Source: Fibrobacterota bacterium
Lineage (GTDB): Bacteria; Fibrobacterota; Fibrobacteria; UBA11236
Assembly: GCA_023249635.1 (NCBI GenBank)
Contig: JAHFCH010000009.1
Span: forward strand, 13,717-69,350
Direction: 5' to 3'
DNA: 55,634 bases
Shown here: positions 45,361-55,598 of the stretch, piece after piece
Numbering within the stretch: position 1 is the stretch's first letter
Layout of the letters: each line of letters begins with the position of its first letter
Made by a program: the position numbers and the translations under genes
Notes under the pieces: generated by a model
What the model was told of the DNA's origin: nothing
What the model saw: the letters and a program-made list of their open reading frames with translations, nothing else
The model's database searches: none

Positions 45361-48300
45361 ATGGCGAAGCGCGCGTTTCGGAAAGGCCCCATGGGCCGGG
45401 GATACCTCCTGCTGTCCGGCTTGGGCCTGGCGCTCGCGGCCTCTGTCCTCATTCCCAACCCCGCATTTGCCCGTTCCGCTTCCCGCCCCGTCCAACGCCC
45501 CCTTTTCAAGGCTTCGGCTTCCGCCTTCGCGGGCGCCCCGGATACCTTGGAAGTCTTCTGCATCTACGTGAACTTCGCGGATGAGACCGACAAGGATGAC
45601 GAAGGCACCACCACCGGCCTGGGCACGTTCGGTACCGCGGGCAGCAAGGCCGATGCGGACAAGAAGCAGAATTACACCCTGGACCCGAACGGCAGCCTGC
45701 GCCGCTATCGCTATTACCTGGAAAAGCATTTCGACTTCGCCAGGAACTATTTCGAGAAGGTCTCCAACGGCCGCGTCACCGTGGTCCCGCGCATCTTCCC
45801 CACGCCCGATAACGACGGCCAGGTGCATCCCTACGGGCTCAAGTTCCGCATGAAGCATTACAACCCTTCCGAACTCGAGAAGGGGGCCAAGCAGAAGATC
45901 AGCGACTTCAACGAACAGCGCGGGCAAATGCTCATGTCCTTCGTGGTGGAGACCGTACGCAAGGCGGACAGCTCGGACCAGGCGGCGGCCAACCCCTTCC
46001 GGAGCGCCAAGGCCGATTCCCTGAAGGATCCCGCCAACACGAAGAAACACCGGTGTTACCTCCTGTTCCATGCCGGCCACTCGCGCCTGCTTGATGGCGG
46101 CCAGCTTGGTTCCTTCGGCGCCAACACGCCCAACGACTTCACCGATTTCTTCGTGACCAAGGACGACTTCAGCCTCTTGGACAGCGCGACCGAAGGCGGC
46201 AGGAAGGGGGCCAAGGCGGATCCCGATTTACGCTCGGCGGCCAAAGGCGTGCGCCTCTCCACGGGCGATACCCTGACCCAGGTCATGATGCTCTCCGAAG
46301 CCGCCAGCCAGGACAAGGTCAACTGGGGCATCAATGGCATCCTCATCAACCAATTGGCCCGCCAGATGGGCATGCCGGACATGTTCGACGTGGTGAAGGG
46401 CATCTCGCAGCTGGGCTTTTTCGATGTGATGGATTTCGCCGGTTACAATACCCTCAACGGCTTCTTGCCTGTATATCCATCGGCCTGGGTGCGGGCCTAT
46501 ATGGGATGGGACGAGCCCCTGGTTGCGCGGTCGGGCGCCGGCACGGCGAGCGAGTTCCCGGTATGGAGCCCCACCGCGGCGCCCCAGGCGGGACATGCCA
46601 CCACGGTCAAGGTGCCTATCAACGAGCGGGAATATTTCCTGATCGAGAACCGCCAGCGGGCCCTGGCCGATTCCATGGTGAAGATCTATTACAGCTACCA
46701 GTCCGGATCCAGCGACCTGGCCTTCTCCAAGAACGATTCGGTGGTGGTGCCGTTCTCGAAGATCGATTCGATCTTCCTCGACTCCCTGTGCGACAGCAAA
46801 GGCAAAAATTGCAAGTTCAACGACAAGTACAAGCCTAAGGGCGTCATCACCGGCGCCAGCAGCTACGACTTGGGGCTACCGGCCTCGGGCCTGCTGGTAT
46901 GGCACGTGAATGAATGGTTCATCTCGCAATTCCTCAAGGAAGGCGCCGTCAATGCCTACCTGGGCGATACCCTCAAGAGCCAGTACAAGGGATTGGAATT
47001 GGTGGAGGCGGACGGATCCTTGAGCATCGGCAAGGAGTTCAAGGATCAATTGGGCCAGCCCGCGTTCGACTACGGCTCCGGCGCCGATATGCTGCCGCAC
47101 CAATTCAAGAAGCGCAAGAACCCGCCCAAGGACACGACGTGGGAATCCTCCGTGGCGACCCTGGATATGATCGGACCCTACGGCGCCGCCAACACCAACG
47201 CCTGGAACGACGGTCGCACCCACCTGCGCCTGGAAGCGCCCCTGCCCGCCAAACCCCTGTTCGAAAAGGCCATCAGTTCTTTCAGCGGCGATTCGATCTA
47301 CAACGTGCGGGACTCGGTACTCACCTTGCGCGTGGTGTGGCCGGACAACAATACGGTGAAGCAGGATACCGGTTGGACCTGGCCGGTTCGCCTCGATCCC
47401 GGCGCGCATCCCCAATCCCTGAGCGTGGTCAAGAGCCCGGACGGCGGCAAGTACGTGGTTGCGGTTTCGGATCGCGGTTATGCCCAGGCCTTCACCTACA
47501 AGGGGGCGGCCGCCGTGGCTCCGGATACGACCTTCAAAGGTAAGCCCGGCTACGATTCGGTTTTCACTTTGCTGCCCAGCGGATTGACGCGTGACACGGG
47601 TACCGTAGCGGTTACCTCGCTGGCGGGCCGCCTGGGAGCTCCCCTGGGCACGGCGGTCCTGGGTGACACAGCCCTGGCCGTGGCCACGGCGGAAAAGATC
47701 GTCTTCCTGCGTCTGCGTTCCGCCGGCCTCGCAAGCAAGTCCAAGGACTCGGCCGCCCAAGCCGATACCGCCACCCTGCCTGTCCTTACCGGACCTGTGG
47801 CCGCGGGAGATCGCTTTTGGATCATCACCCGTGGGCACCATGCCCGCGCCTATGACCCCGCTGGCGCGCTGCTGGCCGATGTCGCGTTGCCGGAGCTGGA
47901 CTACACGGGGCTGGCCGCCTTTCCCGCCGGCGGTTCCCAGCCCATGAACCTGGCTTTGGCCGCAAAGGGCGGTCGCGTGATCCTGATCGATGCGAGCGCA
48001 GGCTCGGCCGCGGAAATCGAGAAGCCCTTCGGCGCGGAGGCGGCCGATGCCCCTACGTCCGACGAAGCGTTCAGCATCAGCGCCGCCGATTTCGATCGGG
48101 ATGGATCCGTGGATCTGCTCCTGCTGGGTTCCAAAGGCGCGGCCACCCTGGTGGCTGCCAAGCCGGGCAAGGCGCAAATCTTCGCGGGCTTTCCCCAGCG
48201 CTTTCCGCGCAGCGTGGCCTTTTCCGATTCGGTCTACTCCTACAAGAACGGCAAACGTCATCTCGATACGGTCCGCAATTTCCGCAGCGACGATGCCAGC

Positions 48301-49190
48301 CCGCCCGCCCTCGCCGATCTGAACGGCGACATGCATCCGGATATCCTCTTCTCCGCCACCAACTCCGTCTTCGCCCTCGACTACCGCGGCGCAGTGCTCA
48401 AGGGCTGGCCCTATCTGCCCGAGCCGCGCCAGAACGTCGGCTTCGCCTACGGCAACCCCCGCCACCCGGAGACCGCCCTGCGCAGCTCGCCCCTGGCGAT
48501 CTCCATCGACGGCCATGCCACCGTGCTGGTCGGCTCCCGGACGGACTCATCCTCGCCGTCGACAGCCTGGGCAAGCCCCTGCGCGCCTCGTCCTTCGACG
48601 CGGCCAAGAACAAATCCGGCGGCATCCTCGCCAGCGACGTATCCGATTGGCCCCTGACCATGGGCGGACTGACCCTGGACTCGAACGACAATCCCTACAT
48701 CCATCTCTCCACCGCCGATCTCGACGGAGACGGAAGCCTGGAATTGCTGGCCCAATCGGCGGGCGGCAGCCTCAACGTGTGGACGCTTAAGCAGGGCCGC
48801 CTGGGGAAGCGCCAGTCCTGGTCCGCGCCCGGCGGCGGTCTCACGCGCTCCAATTTCCTCGACGTGAGCGCTTGGCCTCCTGCCCCGGCCGCGGGTACGG
48901 CCGAATCCATCGAGGAGTTCCACCTGTTCCCGAGCCCGTTGCGGGGCCCCATCGCCACCGTGCACTTGCGACTGGGTAGCGCGGCCAAACAAGCGCGCAT
49001 CCGCGTGTACGACATCTCGGGCGCGGTCGTGAACGATCGCAAATGGGCCAACCTCACCGAAGGCCTCCAGGCCTTCAACCAGACCCTGGACCTGGCCCGC
49101 CTCTCCCCTGACGTGTACACGGCGCTGGTGGAAGTATGGTTTCCCGGCGGCAAGCAGAAGAAGTGGACCCGCTTCGGCGTGATCCGATAA
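45361..49190 (+). pseudogene. Giant secreted M6-like pseudoprotease with FG-GAP-like repeats and sorting domain, frameshifted
   Basis: Starting at ATG 45361, the frame encodes a signal peptide, an M6-protease-like domain and repeats, then loses sense at about 48535 and stops at 48657. From about 48540 the next frame continues the protein ('DGLILAVDSLGKPLRASS' onward) to 49190. One missing base near 48538-48541 explains this. The zinc motif is replaced by 'NQLARQMGMPD' (residues 330-340), though 'YFLIENRQR' and 'LLVWHVNEW' remain. Calcium-loop-like FG-GAP repeats follow ('DFDRDGSVDLLLLG', 'DLNGDMHPDILFS', 'DLDGDGSLELLA'). The end 'FHLFPSPLRG', 'VYDISGAVV', 'LSPDVYTALV' resembles a type IX sorting domain. 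Confidence 0.8.
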
Positions 49191-49400
49191 GCGGGACCGA
49201 GCCGAAGCGACCGCTTCGGGGTCATACGTTAACGGCCAGGAAGCGCCAGCTTCGGCGTAATCCGCTGATCCGGGCACATCGACGCACCCGATTCCGCACC
49301 CAATTCCGCACAATAGGGACGGGCATTCCCGGACCCCGATATCGTAAAATCAGGCGGGTTTTGTAGTTTTAGTTCCCGCAAAAAGGAACGTTCGTAACAC

Positions 49401-50087
49401 ATGTACAAGTACATCATCATGGGCATCCAGGGCTGCGGCAAAGGCACCCAGGCCAAGCTCGTCTGCGACAAATACGATTTCGTCCACATCTCCATCGGTG
49501 ATCTGTTCCGCTGGAACATCGCCAACCATACCAAGCTGGCCGCCAAGATCAACCGCATCATCTCCAAGGGGCAGATGGTGGGCGACGATCTGGTGGCCAA
49601 GGTCGTCACCGACCGCCTGACTTGGCACAATTGGAACTACGGCTTCGTGCTCGATGGGTTCCCGCGTAACTTCGCCCAGGCCGAGTTCCTGTTCGAGAGC
49701 TATAACATCAACGCCGTGATCCACATGGATGCCCCCGACAGCCTGGTCACCGAACGCGTAATGGCGCGCCGCGTCTGCTCCGGCTGCGGCCTCGACTACA
49801 ACCTCATCGGCCACCGGCCCAAGGTCGAAGGCGTCTGCGACGTGTGCGGCAGCAAGCTCACGCAGCGTTCGGACGATCACCCCGAAGCCATCAAGAAGCG
49901 CATCGAAGATTACCACGCCAAGACCGAGCCCATGCTCGCCTTCTTCCGGCGCATCAACATCCTGCACAGCGTCGACGCGACCCAGGCCATCCCGGACGTG
50001 TTCGAGGCCATCCGCAAATCCCTCAACCTGCCGGAGAAGCCCCGGCCGCTTAACTCCAATACGCTCAGCTCGGAAGGCCACGAGTGA
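49401..50087 (+). CDS. adk: Adenylate kinase with zinc-type LID
   Basis: The 228-residue protein has the P-loop '[18 protein letters not shown]', '[15 protein letters not shown]' and a LID domain with two Cys pairs ('[12 protein letters not shown]' and 'CDVCGSKL'), the zinc-binding type. It interconverts ATP + AMP and 2 ADP. No strong Shine-Dalgarno is seen (AAAAAGGAACG is 13-17 bases away). The stop overlaps the GTG of the next gene. The 210-base gap upstream holds no gene I can support. Confidence 0.95.
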   Translation: MYKYIIMGIQGCGKGTQAKLVCDKYDFVHISIGDLFRWNIANHTKLAAKINRIISKGQMVGDDLVAKVVTDRLTWHNWNYGFVLDGFPRNFAQAEFLFESYNINAVIHMDAPDSLVTERVMARRVCSGCGLDYNLIGHRPKVEGVCDVCGSKLTQRSDDHPEAIKKRIEDYHAKTEPMLAFFRRINILHSVDATQAIPDVFEAIRKSLNLPEKPRPLNSNTLSSEGHE

Positions 50088-50950
50088 AGGGGATCATCCT
50101 CGCGGGCGGCGCAGGCACACGCCTGTACCCCCTGACTTCGGTCGCCAGCAAGCAATTGCTGCCCATCTACGACAAGCCTCTCATCTACTATCCCCTTTCC
50201 ACCCTGATGATCGCCAACATCCGGGAAATCCTGCTTATCTCGACTCCGGAAGACATTCCGCGCTTTAAGTCGCTACTGGGTGATGGCAGCCAATGGGGCC
50301 TGCGCATCGAATACGCCGTGCAGGACAAGCCGGACGGCATCGCCAAGGCCTTCCTCATCGGCGAGAAGTTCATCGGTAACGATCCGGTTACCTTGATCCT
50401 CGGCGACAACCTCTTCTACGGGTCCATGAAGCTCGATGAGATCATCGGCGCCTTCAAGACCGGCGCCAAGGTCTTCGGCTATTACGTGAAGGATCCGGAA
50501 CGCTACGGCGTGGTCGAATTCGACGCCGACCGTAACGTGATCGGCCTGGAAGAAAAGCCCAAGCAGCCGAAATCCAATTTCGCCGTGCCCGGCTTATACA
50601 TCTACGATAATCAGGTCGTGCAGATGACCCGCTCGCTCAAGCCTTCGCCGCGCGGCGAGCTGGAGATTACGGATCTCAACATCGCCTACCTCAAGCAGGG
50701 CCGGCTTTCAGTGGAACTGTTCGGCCGCGGCATCGCTTGGCTGGACACCGGTACGCATGCGAGCCTGTTGGAGGCGAGCACCTTCATCTATACGCTGGAG
50801 GCCCGCCAGGGCCTGAAGATCGCGTGCCTGGAGGAAATCGCCTTCACCCGGAAGTTCATCGATGCGGCGCGCTTCAAAGCGACCGTGGACAAGATGCCCA
50901 AGTCTCCATATAAAGACTACCTGCTCCAACGCTTCAAAGCCGAGATCTAG
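50084..50950 (+). CDS. rmlA: Glucose-1-phosphate thymidylyltransferase
   Basis: The 288-residue enzyme has the nucleotidyltransferase signature '[16 protein letters not shown]' with '[20 protein letters not shown]', '[10 protein letters not shown]', '[15 protein letters not shown]', '[20 protein letters not shown]' and '[14 protein letters not shown]'. It makes dTDP-glucose for dTDP-rhamnose and other surface sugars. The GTG start overlaps the adk stop (GTGA), so it is translationally coupled to adk. The other rml genes are not in the window. Confidence 0.95.
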   Translation: MKGIILAGGAGTRLYPLTSVASKQLLPIYDKPLIYYPLSTLMIANIREILLISTPEDIPRFKSLLGDGSQWGLRIEYAVQDKPDGIAKAFLIGEKFIGNDPVTLILGDNLFYGSMKLDEIIGAFKTGAKVFGYYVKDPERYGVVEFDADRNVIGLEEKPKQPKSNFAVPGLYIYDNQVVQMTRSLKPSPRGELEITDLNIAYLKQGRLSVELFGRGIAWLDTGTHASLLEASTFIYTLEARQGLKIACLEEIAFTRKFIDAARFKATVDKMPKSPYKDYLLQRFKAEI

Positions 50951-51211
50951 CCTTTCAATCGAAATCAGCTCAAGAATTCCGGAGCGTCGACCGATAGGAT
51001 AGCGAGGCCTTACGGGGACGTCCCCAAGTCTCCCTAGTAGGCCTATCTTCATAACACCATTTTGGTTGTCGTACCGGTTTCCCACCCGGTATTCTGCTGA
51101 TACGCGGCGGCCCACCCATGTAGCGCATCTTCGGCCGTCGTTCACTGTCCGGGCACTTAAGGGGGGCCCGGGCGGGAGCACCCAGCAGTCTTCCCTATAG
51201 AACGGATCTCC

Positions 51212-53869
51212 ATGAGCTTCCGGAAGCCCGCTTTCGCCGTTTTTGCAATCGCCATGGCTTTAGCCGCCGCCACCAAAACCGCCGCTGCCGGCGACCTGGC
51301 CACGCACCTTTTCCCTCTCAAAGACGGCGAAGCCCGTTCCCGCGGGAACTGCAACGCCAACGATTGGATCGAAGTGGGTCGTGCCGAGGGCAAGAATTGG
51401 ACGGTGGGTTGGATCAGCTACATCACCGGCGGCTCGGATCTCACCCAAACCTTGGGCTCCTCCTTGACCATCCGTTTGGAGCGCGTACATGCCGCGGGCA
51501 CCTTGAAGGTGTTCGCCCTGACCAAAGCCGTGACCGAGCCGGAATACTCGGTAGAGATAAACGATCTCGCCTATAACGCTGCGGCCCCGATCGCCACCGT
51601 GACGATCGCCCGGACCGACGAGGCCCGCCTGCTACGCGTTAACCTGGGCGACCTGCTCAAGCGCGGGCCTTTCTATGGGCTGGCCTTCGAGGGCTCCAAC
51701 GGACTACGCGTTGAACTCGCTTCCAAGGAATCGGCGGTGATGCCGTTAATCGAACTGCGCTACGCTTTCGCGAACGCGGACCAGGTGCAACAGGCCATCG
51801 ATGCGGGCGCCAACAGCCAGAAGTACGCCGACGCCGCCAATGCTTCCGCCAACGCGGCCCAGGGTTATTCGGTGCTGGCGGGCCAATCGGCCGCGGCCGC
51901 CGCGAATTCGGCCACCCAGGCCGCCGCATCTTCGAACACGGCTGCTACTTCTGCGGCTGCGGCCTCGAACTCCGCGACCCAGGCTTCCGCCTCCGCCGGT
52001 GCATCGGCAACCTCCGCCACTGCATCGGCGGTCAGCGCCAACCAGGCATCCGGCTCCGCGAATGCTGCGGCCACGTCGGCGACGGCTTCCGCGGCTTCGG
52101 CGCAATCCGCCTCGACCTCCGCAACCCAAGCCGGAGCTTCCGCCACCGCAGCCGCCGCTTCCGCAGTGCAGTCTTCCGCTTCGGCCACGGCCGCTGCGGG
52201 CAGCGCGACCCAGGCTTCCGCTTCCGCCGACGCCTCGGCGACTTCGGCAACGGCTTCCGCCGCTTCCGCGCAGGACGCCGCCGCCGCCGCGACGATGGCC
52301 GGTGAATCCGCATCCTCGGCTTCGTTATCCGCGACCGCCGCTTCCGGCTCTGCCGCGACCGCGGGCGCTTCCGCCACTGAGGCTTCGGCATCCGCTTCCA
52401 CATCGTCCACCGCGGCCACTTTGGCTACGACCTCGGCCGCCGCCGCCATGGGCGCCGCCACCGAAGCGGCGGGCTCGGCTTCCGCTTCCTCGACTTCCGC
52501 AACCCAGGCCGCCGGCAGTGCCGGCACGGCTACCGCCGCCGCCGGACAAGCTTCCGCCTCGGTCTCCGCCGCCGGCGCTGCTGCCGACGCTGCGACCGCG
52601 GCCGCCGGACAAGCCTCCACCTTGGTCTCCGCCGCCGGCGCTTCCGCCGACGCCGCAGCCGCCTCCGCCGGTCAAGCCGCCGGATATGCCTTGGCCGCCG
52701 GCGCTTCCGCCGTCTCCGCAACGCAAGCGGGCACCTCTGCGAATACCGCCGGCACCTCCGCAGTCAGCGCCCAGTCCGCCGCCACCCAGGCTACCACCGC
52801 CGCTGCCACTGCCACTTCGGCCGCCGCTGCCGCCACTGCCGCAGCGGAAGCAGCCGTCGCCGCTGCCGCCGGTTCAGGTTCCGGTTCCACGCAAGCCCAG
52901 CTTCCCACCGGCACGGTGCTGCTCACCAATTCGGCCGTCGCTCCGGAGGGCTTTTCCAGCCTGGGCTTCCGTTCGACCTATGAAGCTCCGTGGACCGTCT
53001 CCGTGGTTGCTCCCCAAGGCCGCTACGAAGTGGCAGGTGCGGTACTGAACGGCAAGCTGTATTCCATGGGGGGATATACGGGAGCCGCCCACGTCGGCAG
53101 CATGCAGAGCTTCGATCCCCTGGCCGGGACCTGGACCACCAATGCCGCCCTCCCCATCGTCATCAACGGCCATAGCATGGTTGCGGCCCAGGGTTCCATC
53201 TACTCGCTCGGAGGCCAGGGCCCCACCGGCACGGTGTTCTCATCGGTCTATCGCTACAACGTGGCGTCAAACACCTGGACCCAGATGGCCAACATGCCCA
53301 TCCAGCGCTACGCCGCCTCCGCCGCCTACATGGACGGGAAGATTTATCTGTTCGGCGGCTACGCGCAGACCCCCTCCGCCAGCGCGGTGGCACCCGTGCA
53401 TGTATACGACATCGCCTCCAATACCTGGTCGGCCAAGGCCAACATGCCCACCTTGCGCGGCGCGGCGTCGGTCGCCGAGATCAAAGGGAAGTTTTACATG
53501 ATGGGCGGATTCATCAGCGGCGGGTACGTGACCGCCAACGAGGCCTACGATCCCGCCACCGATACCTGGACCACGGCCGCTGCCATGCCTGCGGGCCGCG
53601 GGAACTCGGGCGCCGTCTCCGAAGGGGATCGCGCCTACCTGGTGGGCGGCGTCAACGCCACGGGAGCCCTCGCCTCCGTACTGCAATACGACGCGGTGGC
53701 GAACTCCTGGATCACGATGACCAACAGTCTGCTCGCGGTGCGCCGCAGCCATGCGACGGGTCTCATCGGCGGAAAGGTTTACGTTACGCAGGGATACGGG
53801 AGCGGAGTGCTGTCGTCGACGGAGGCCTACCTCGTACCCAAGACCGTATACCTGATGGAAAAATTGTAA
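51212..53869 (+). CDS. Secreted fibre-like protein: beta domain, Ala/Ser-rich stalk, six kelch repeats
   Basis: The 885-residue protein has a signal peptide ('AMALAAATKTAAAG') and an N-terminal beta-sandwich of the DNRLRE/CBM-like kind (about 27-200). A roughly 340-residue stretch (about 215-555) is almost only Ala, Ser, Thr and Gly with heptad-like 'ASATSATASAASAQSAS' phrasing, as in phage tail-fibre stalks. A collar-like 'LPTGTVLLTNSAVAPEGFSS' follows, then six kelch repeats ('GKLYSMGGY', 'GSIYSLGGQ', 'GKIYLFGGY', 'GKFYMMGGF', 'DRAYLVGGV', 'GKVYVTQGY') forming a C-terminal propeller. It is probably a surface adhesin. The 261-base upstream gap includes a GGGGACGTCCCC palindrome (51016-51027). 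Confidence 0.85.
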   Translation: MSFRKPAFAVFAIAMALAAATKTAAAGDLATHLFPLKDGEARSRGNCNANDWIEVGRAEGKNWTVGWISYITGGSDLTQTLGSSLTIRLERVHAAGTLKVFALTKAVTEPEYSVEINDLAYNAAAPIATVTIARTDEARLLRVNLGDLLKRGPFYGLAFEGSNGLRVELASKESAVMPLIELRYAFANADQVQQAIDAGANSQKYADAANASANAAQGYSVLAGQSAAAAANSATQAAASSNTAATSAAAASNSATQASASAGASATSATASAVSANQASGSANAAATSATASAASAQSASTSATQAGASATAAAASAVQSSASATAAAGSATQASASADASATSATASAASAQDAAAAATMAGESASSASLSATAASGSAATAGASATEASASASTSSTAATLATTSAAAAMGAATEAAGSASASSTSATQAAGSAGTATAAAGQASASVSAAGAAADAATAAAGQASTLVSAAGASADAAAASAGQAAGYALAAGASAVSATQAGTSANTAGTSAVSAQSAATQATTAAATATSAAAAATAAAEAAVAAAAGSGSGSTQAQLPTGTVLLTNSAVAPEGFSSLGFRSTYEAPWTVSVVAPQGRYEVAGAVLNGKLYSMGGYTGAAHVGSMQSFDPLAGTWTTNAALPIVINGHSMVAAQGSIYSLGGQGPTGTVFSSVYRYNVASNTWTQMANMPIQRYAASAAYMDGKIYLFGGYAQTPSASAVAPVHVYDIASNTWSAKANMPTLRGAASVAEIKGKFYMMGGFISGGYVTANEAYDPATDTWTTAAAMPAGRGNSGAVSEGDRAYLVGGVNATGALASVLQYDAVANSWITMTNSLLAVRRSHATGLIGGKVYVTQGYGSGVLSSTEAYLVPKTVYLMEKL

Positions 53870-53917
53870 AGCGCGCTCCGCGCCGATGGATCTCGTCCGC
53901 CCCCGGGCGGCAGTAGG

Positions 53918-55246
53918 TCAGGGCGCCAGGAGCTTCGCGGTCCGGCGCAGGCCCTCCAAAATGGGATTGGATACGGAATCGGGAAAATCCCGGGTGAGCG
54001 AAGCGCTTACCTCCGTGGCGACCCCATCGGCATGCATGGAAAACCAGGACATGATGCCTTCCACCGCATGGCCCAAGCCCGAATTGCGGGCGGCCTCCTT
54101 CCAATGAGCACGGGCTATCCCATCCCACATCCGATGCTTGTGTTTGCCAGGAACGGACATCGCGATCTTTACCTTCTCCACCGCGAGCAGGTTTTTCCCA
54201 TGTCCGATTATTGGATAGGCTGAGATTACATCATATAAAGGCGTGAGGGAGAATTCTCCGCCGGCTTCGATGAAGATGCTGAAATTCCTCGCGTGTCCGT
54301 CCGGAGCGCAGAGCAACCAGAAGAGGACCTGGCTTTTGAAGAAGCGGATCCGGTCCGCTTCCGCCGCTTTCGCGCCAAGCAACAAGTCCAGGATTTGCGA
54401 CATGCCGGGCGCGCCTTCACTTTCGTACTTGATGCCCTTGGGAACCGCCATTGCCTGGCATAAATCCTCTTGGGGAAGCCGTAGCCAGGTTTTCCCATCC
54501 CGCGAACGCTTGCGATCGAACCTTTCGACAATGAGAACACGCATATCCTCGAAGGTCGCCATTTCGCAATTCGCCGCGGCCAATCCGAATTTCCTGGCGA
54601 TCTCGGCGCACAGCCATTCGTTCTCGACCGATTTGGAAAGATCTCCCTGGAATCCGCCCACCTTTCCCATCGGGAATTTGAATATATGCGTGGAAGGCGC
54701 GGCTCCCTTGGGTTGATACCAATGTCCCTTGTGCCGTAGGAGCGCCGTTTTCTTCTGTGAGCCCGCAAGGGAAATACGAAAGTCATCCTCATCGCCGATT
54801 CCCATCGCTACCGGAGCGATCCGGCTGCGCAGTTTCGCGGCCATCGCCGACTCATTCAAACGTTGCCCGATTTCTCCTGGGCTCATAAGCGGTGGCTTGC
54901 CCTCGGGCATGAATTGGAAGGCACCGGCGCAATCGCCTCCGATTTCCCGCAGCAGATCGATCGCGTTCGTTGAAGCCGCACCGACCCTGGCCTGTATCCT
55001 GCGACGGATTTCCGGACTGTCCGGCAATAAATTATCGAAAAACGCATCCACTCGCGGTCCGGTATGGGTGGTGACCTTGGAGCCCGTGGGCATGGATAGG
55101 GAGATGGGGCGCACGTTCGGGGAATCCATCCAGCTTGAAGTGTATGCGAACTCATGCACGCCATTTTTGCTTAAAGTCCACGTTCCGCATTTTTCCCCAT
55201 TCATCCAGATGTCGAGCGAGTTATTGCGGGATTTCATTTTTACCAA
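53918..55246 (-). CDS. hipA: HipA-family Ser/Thr kinase toxin
   Basis: The 442-residue protein has the HipA layout: an N-subdomain ('DIWMNGEKCGTWTLSKNG', 'GPRVDAFFDNLLPDS'), the Gly-rich loop segment 'KGAAPSTHIFKFP', 'NEWLCAEIARKFGL', 'VLIVERFDR', the catalytic 'CAPDGHARNFSIFI' with Asp and Asn, and 'PLYDVISAYP' as the metal-binding DFG-like motif. E. coli HipA phosphorylates GltX and causes persistence; this one's target is unknown. The start at 55246 overlaps the hipB stop by seven bases (Met4 at 55237 is an alternative). Confidence 0.93.
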   Translation of the reverse strand: MVKMKSRNNSLDIWMNGEKCGTWTLSKNGVHEFAYTSSWMDSPNVRPISLSMPTGSKVTTHTGPRVDAFFDNLLPDSPEIRRRIQARVGAASTNAIDLLREIGGDCAGAFQFMPEGKPPLMSPGEIGQRLNESAMAAKLRSRIAPVAMGIGDEDDFRISLAGSQKKTALLRHKGHWYQPKGAAPSTHIFKFPMGKVGGFQGDLSKSVENEWLCAEIARKFGLAAANCEMATFEDMRVLIVERFDRKRSRDGKTWLRLPQEDLCQAMAVPKGIKYESEGAPGMSQILDLLLGAKAAEADRIRFFKSQVLFWLLCAPDGHARNFSIFIEAGGEFSLTPLYDVISAYPIIGHGKNLLAVEKVKIAMSVPGKHKHRMWDGIARAHWKEAARNSGLGHAVEGIMSWFSMHADGVATEVSASLTRDFPDSVSNPILEGLRRTAKLLAP

Positions 55247-55497
55247 TCCGGTTGCGTCGCTTTATCGCCCGTTCTGCTTTCCTTCGGCCTGAGAACCAAT
55301 TCAAGGTTCAAAGAGGAGAGCAGTTTGAATAAGCTTCCAATACTGGCTGGTCCGGGGTTGGCTTCCAGAGCGGATACGGTTTTTGGCAATACTCCGACTT
55401 CGGAACCCGCCGTAACCTGGGTTTTCCCTTTTTGTTTCCTTCGATCCCGTAATGCAAATGCGAGTTGCTGCAGGGTATGGATTCTGTATTCGCTCAT
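55240..55497 (-). CDS. hipB: HipB-family antitoxin (XRE helix-turn-helix)
   Basis: The 85-residue protein has an XRE-type HTH ('LAFALRDRRKQKGKTQVTAG', 'VGVLPKTVSALEANPG') and the C-terminal 'SLNLELVLRPKES' of HipB proteins. It neutralises HipA and represses the operon. Four palindromic operators lie directly upstream, the first five bases from its ATG at 55497. Confidence 0.93.
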   Translation of the reverse strand: MSEYRIHTLQQLAFALRDRRKQKGKTQVTAGSEVGVLPKTVSALEANPGPASIGSLFKLLSSLNLELVLRPKESRTGDKATQPDW

Positions 55498-55501
55498 AGT
55501 T

Positions 55502-55598
55502 TACCTTATAGGGTATTTTAATCAGAAATTACCCTACAAGGTATATCGAGCAACTATACCCTACAGGGTAAGAAAACCAAAAATTACTCTGTAGGGTA
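55502..55598. promoter_or_regulatory. Four HipB-type operator palindromes
   Basis: Copies of a TACCCTnnAGGGTA palindrome occur at 55502-55515, 55530-55543, 55557-55570 and 55585-55598. Their centres are 28, 27 and 28 bases apart. Copy 3 is a perfect palindrome; the others deviate by one or two bases. The innermost contains a TATAAG that may be the hipBA -10 on the minus strand. Confidence 0.88.

Noticed and set aside
46876-48516. 546-codon minus-strand open frame within the M6-like gene
   Set aside because: Antisense shadow; the plus-strand frame has signal peptide, M6 landmarks and FG-GAP-like repeats.
51840-52880. Repetitive DNA that could be mistaken for a CRISPR array or tandem repeat
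   Set aside because: No regular repeat-spacer units; the repetitiveness follows Ala/Ser/Thr codons in one open frame.
51801-53048. Pro/Arg-rich 415-codon frame overlapping the Ala/Ser stalk
   Set aside because: Out-of-frame reading of the GCC/TCC repeats; the main frame continues into kelch repeats.
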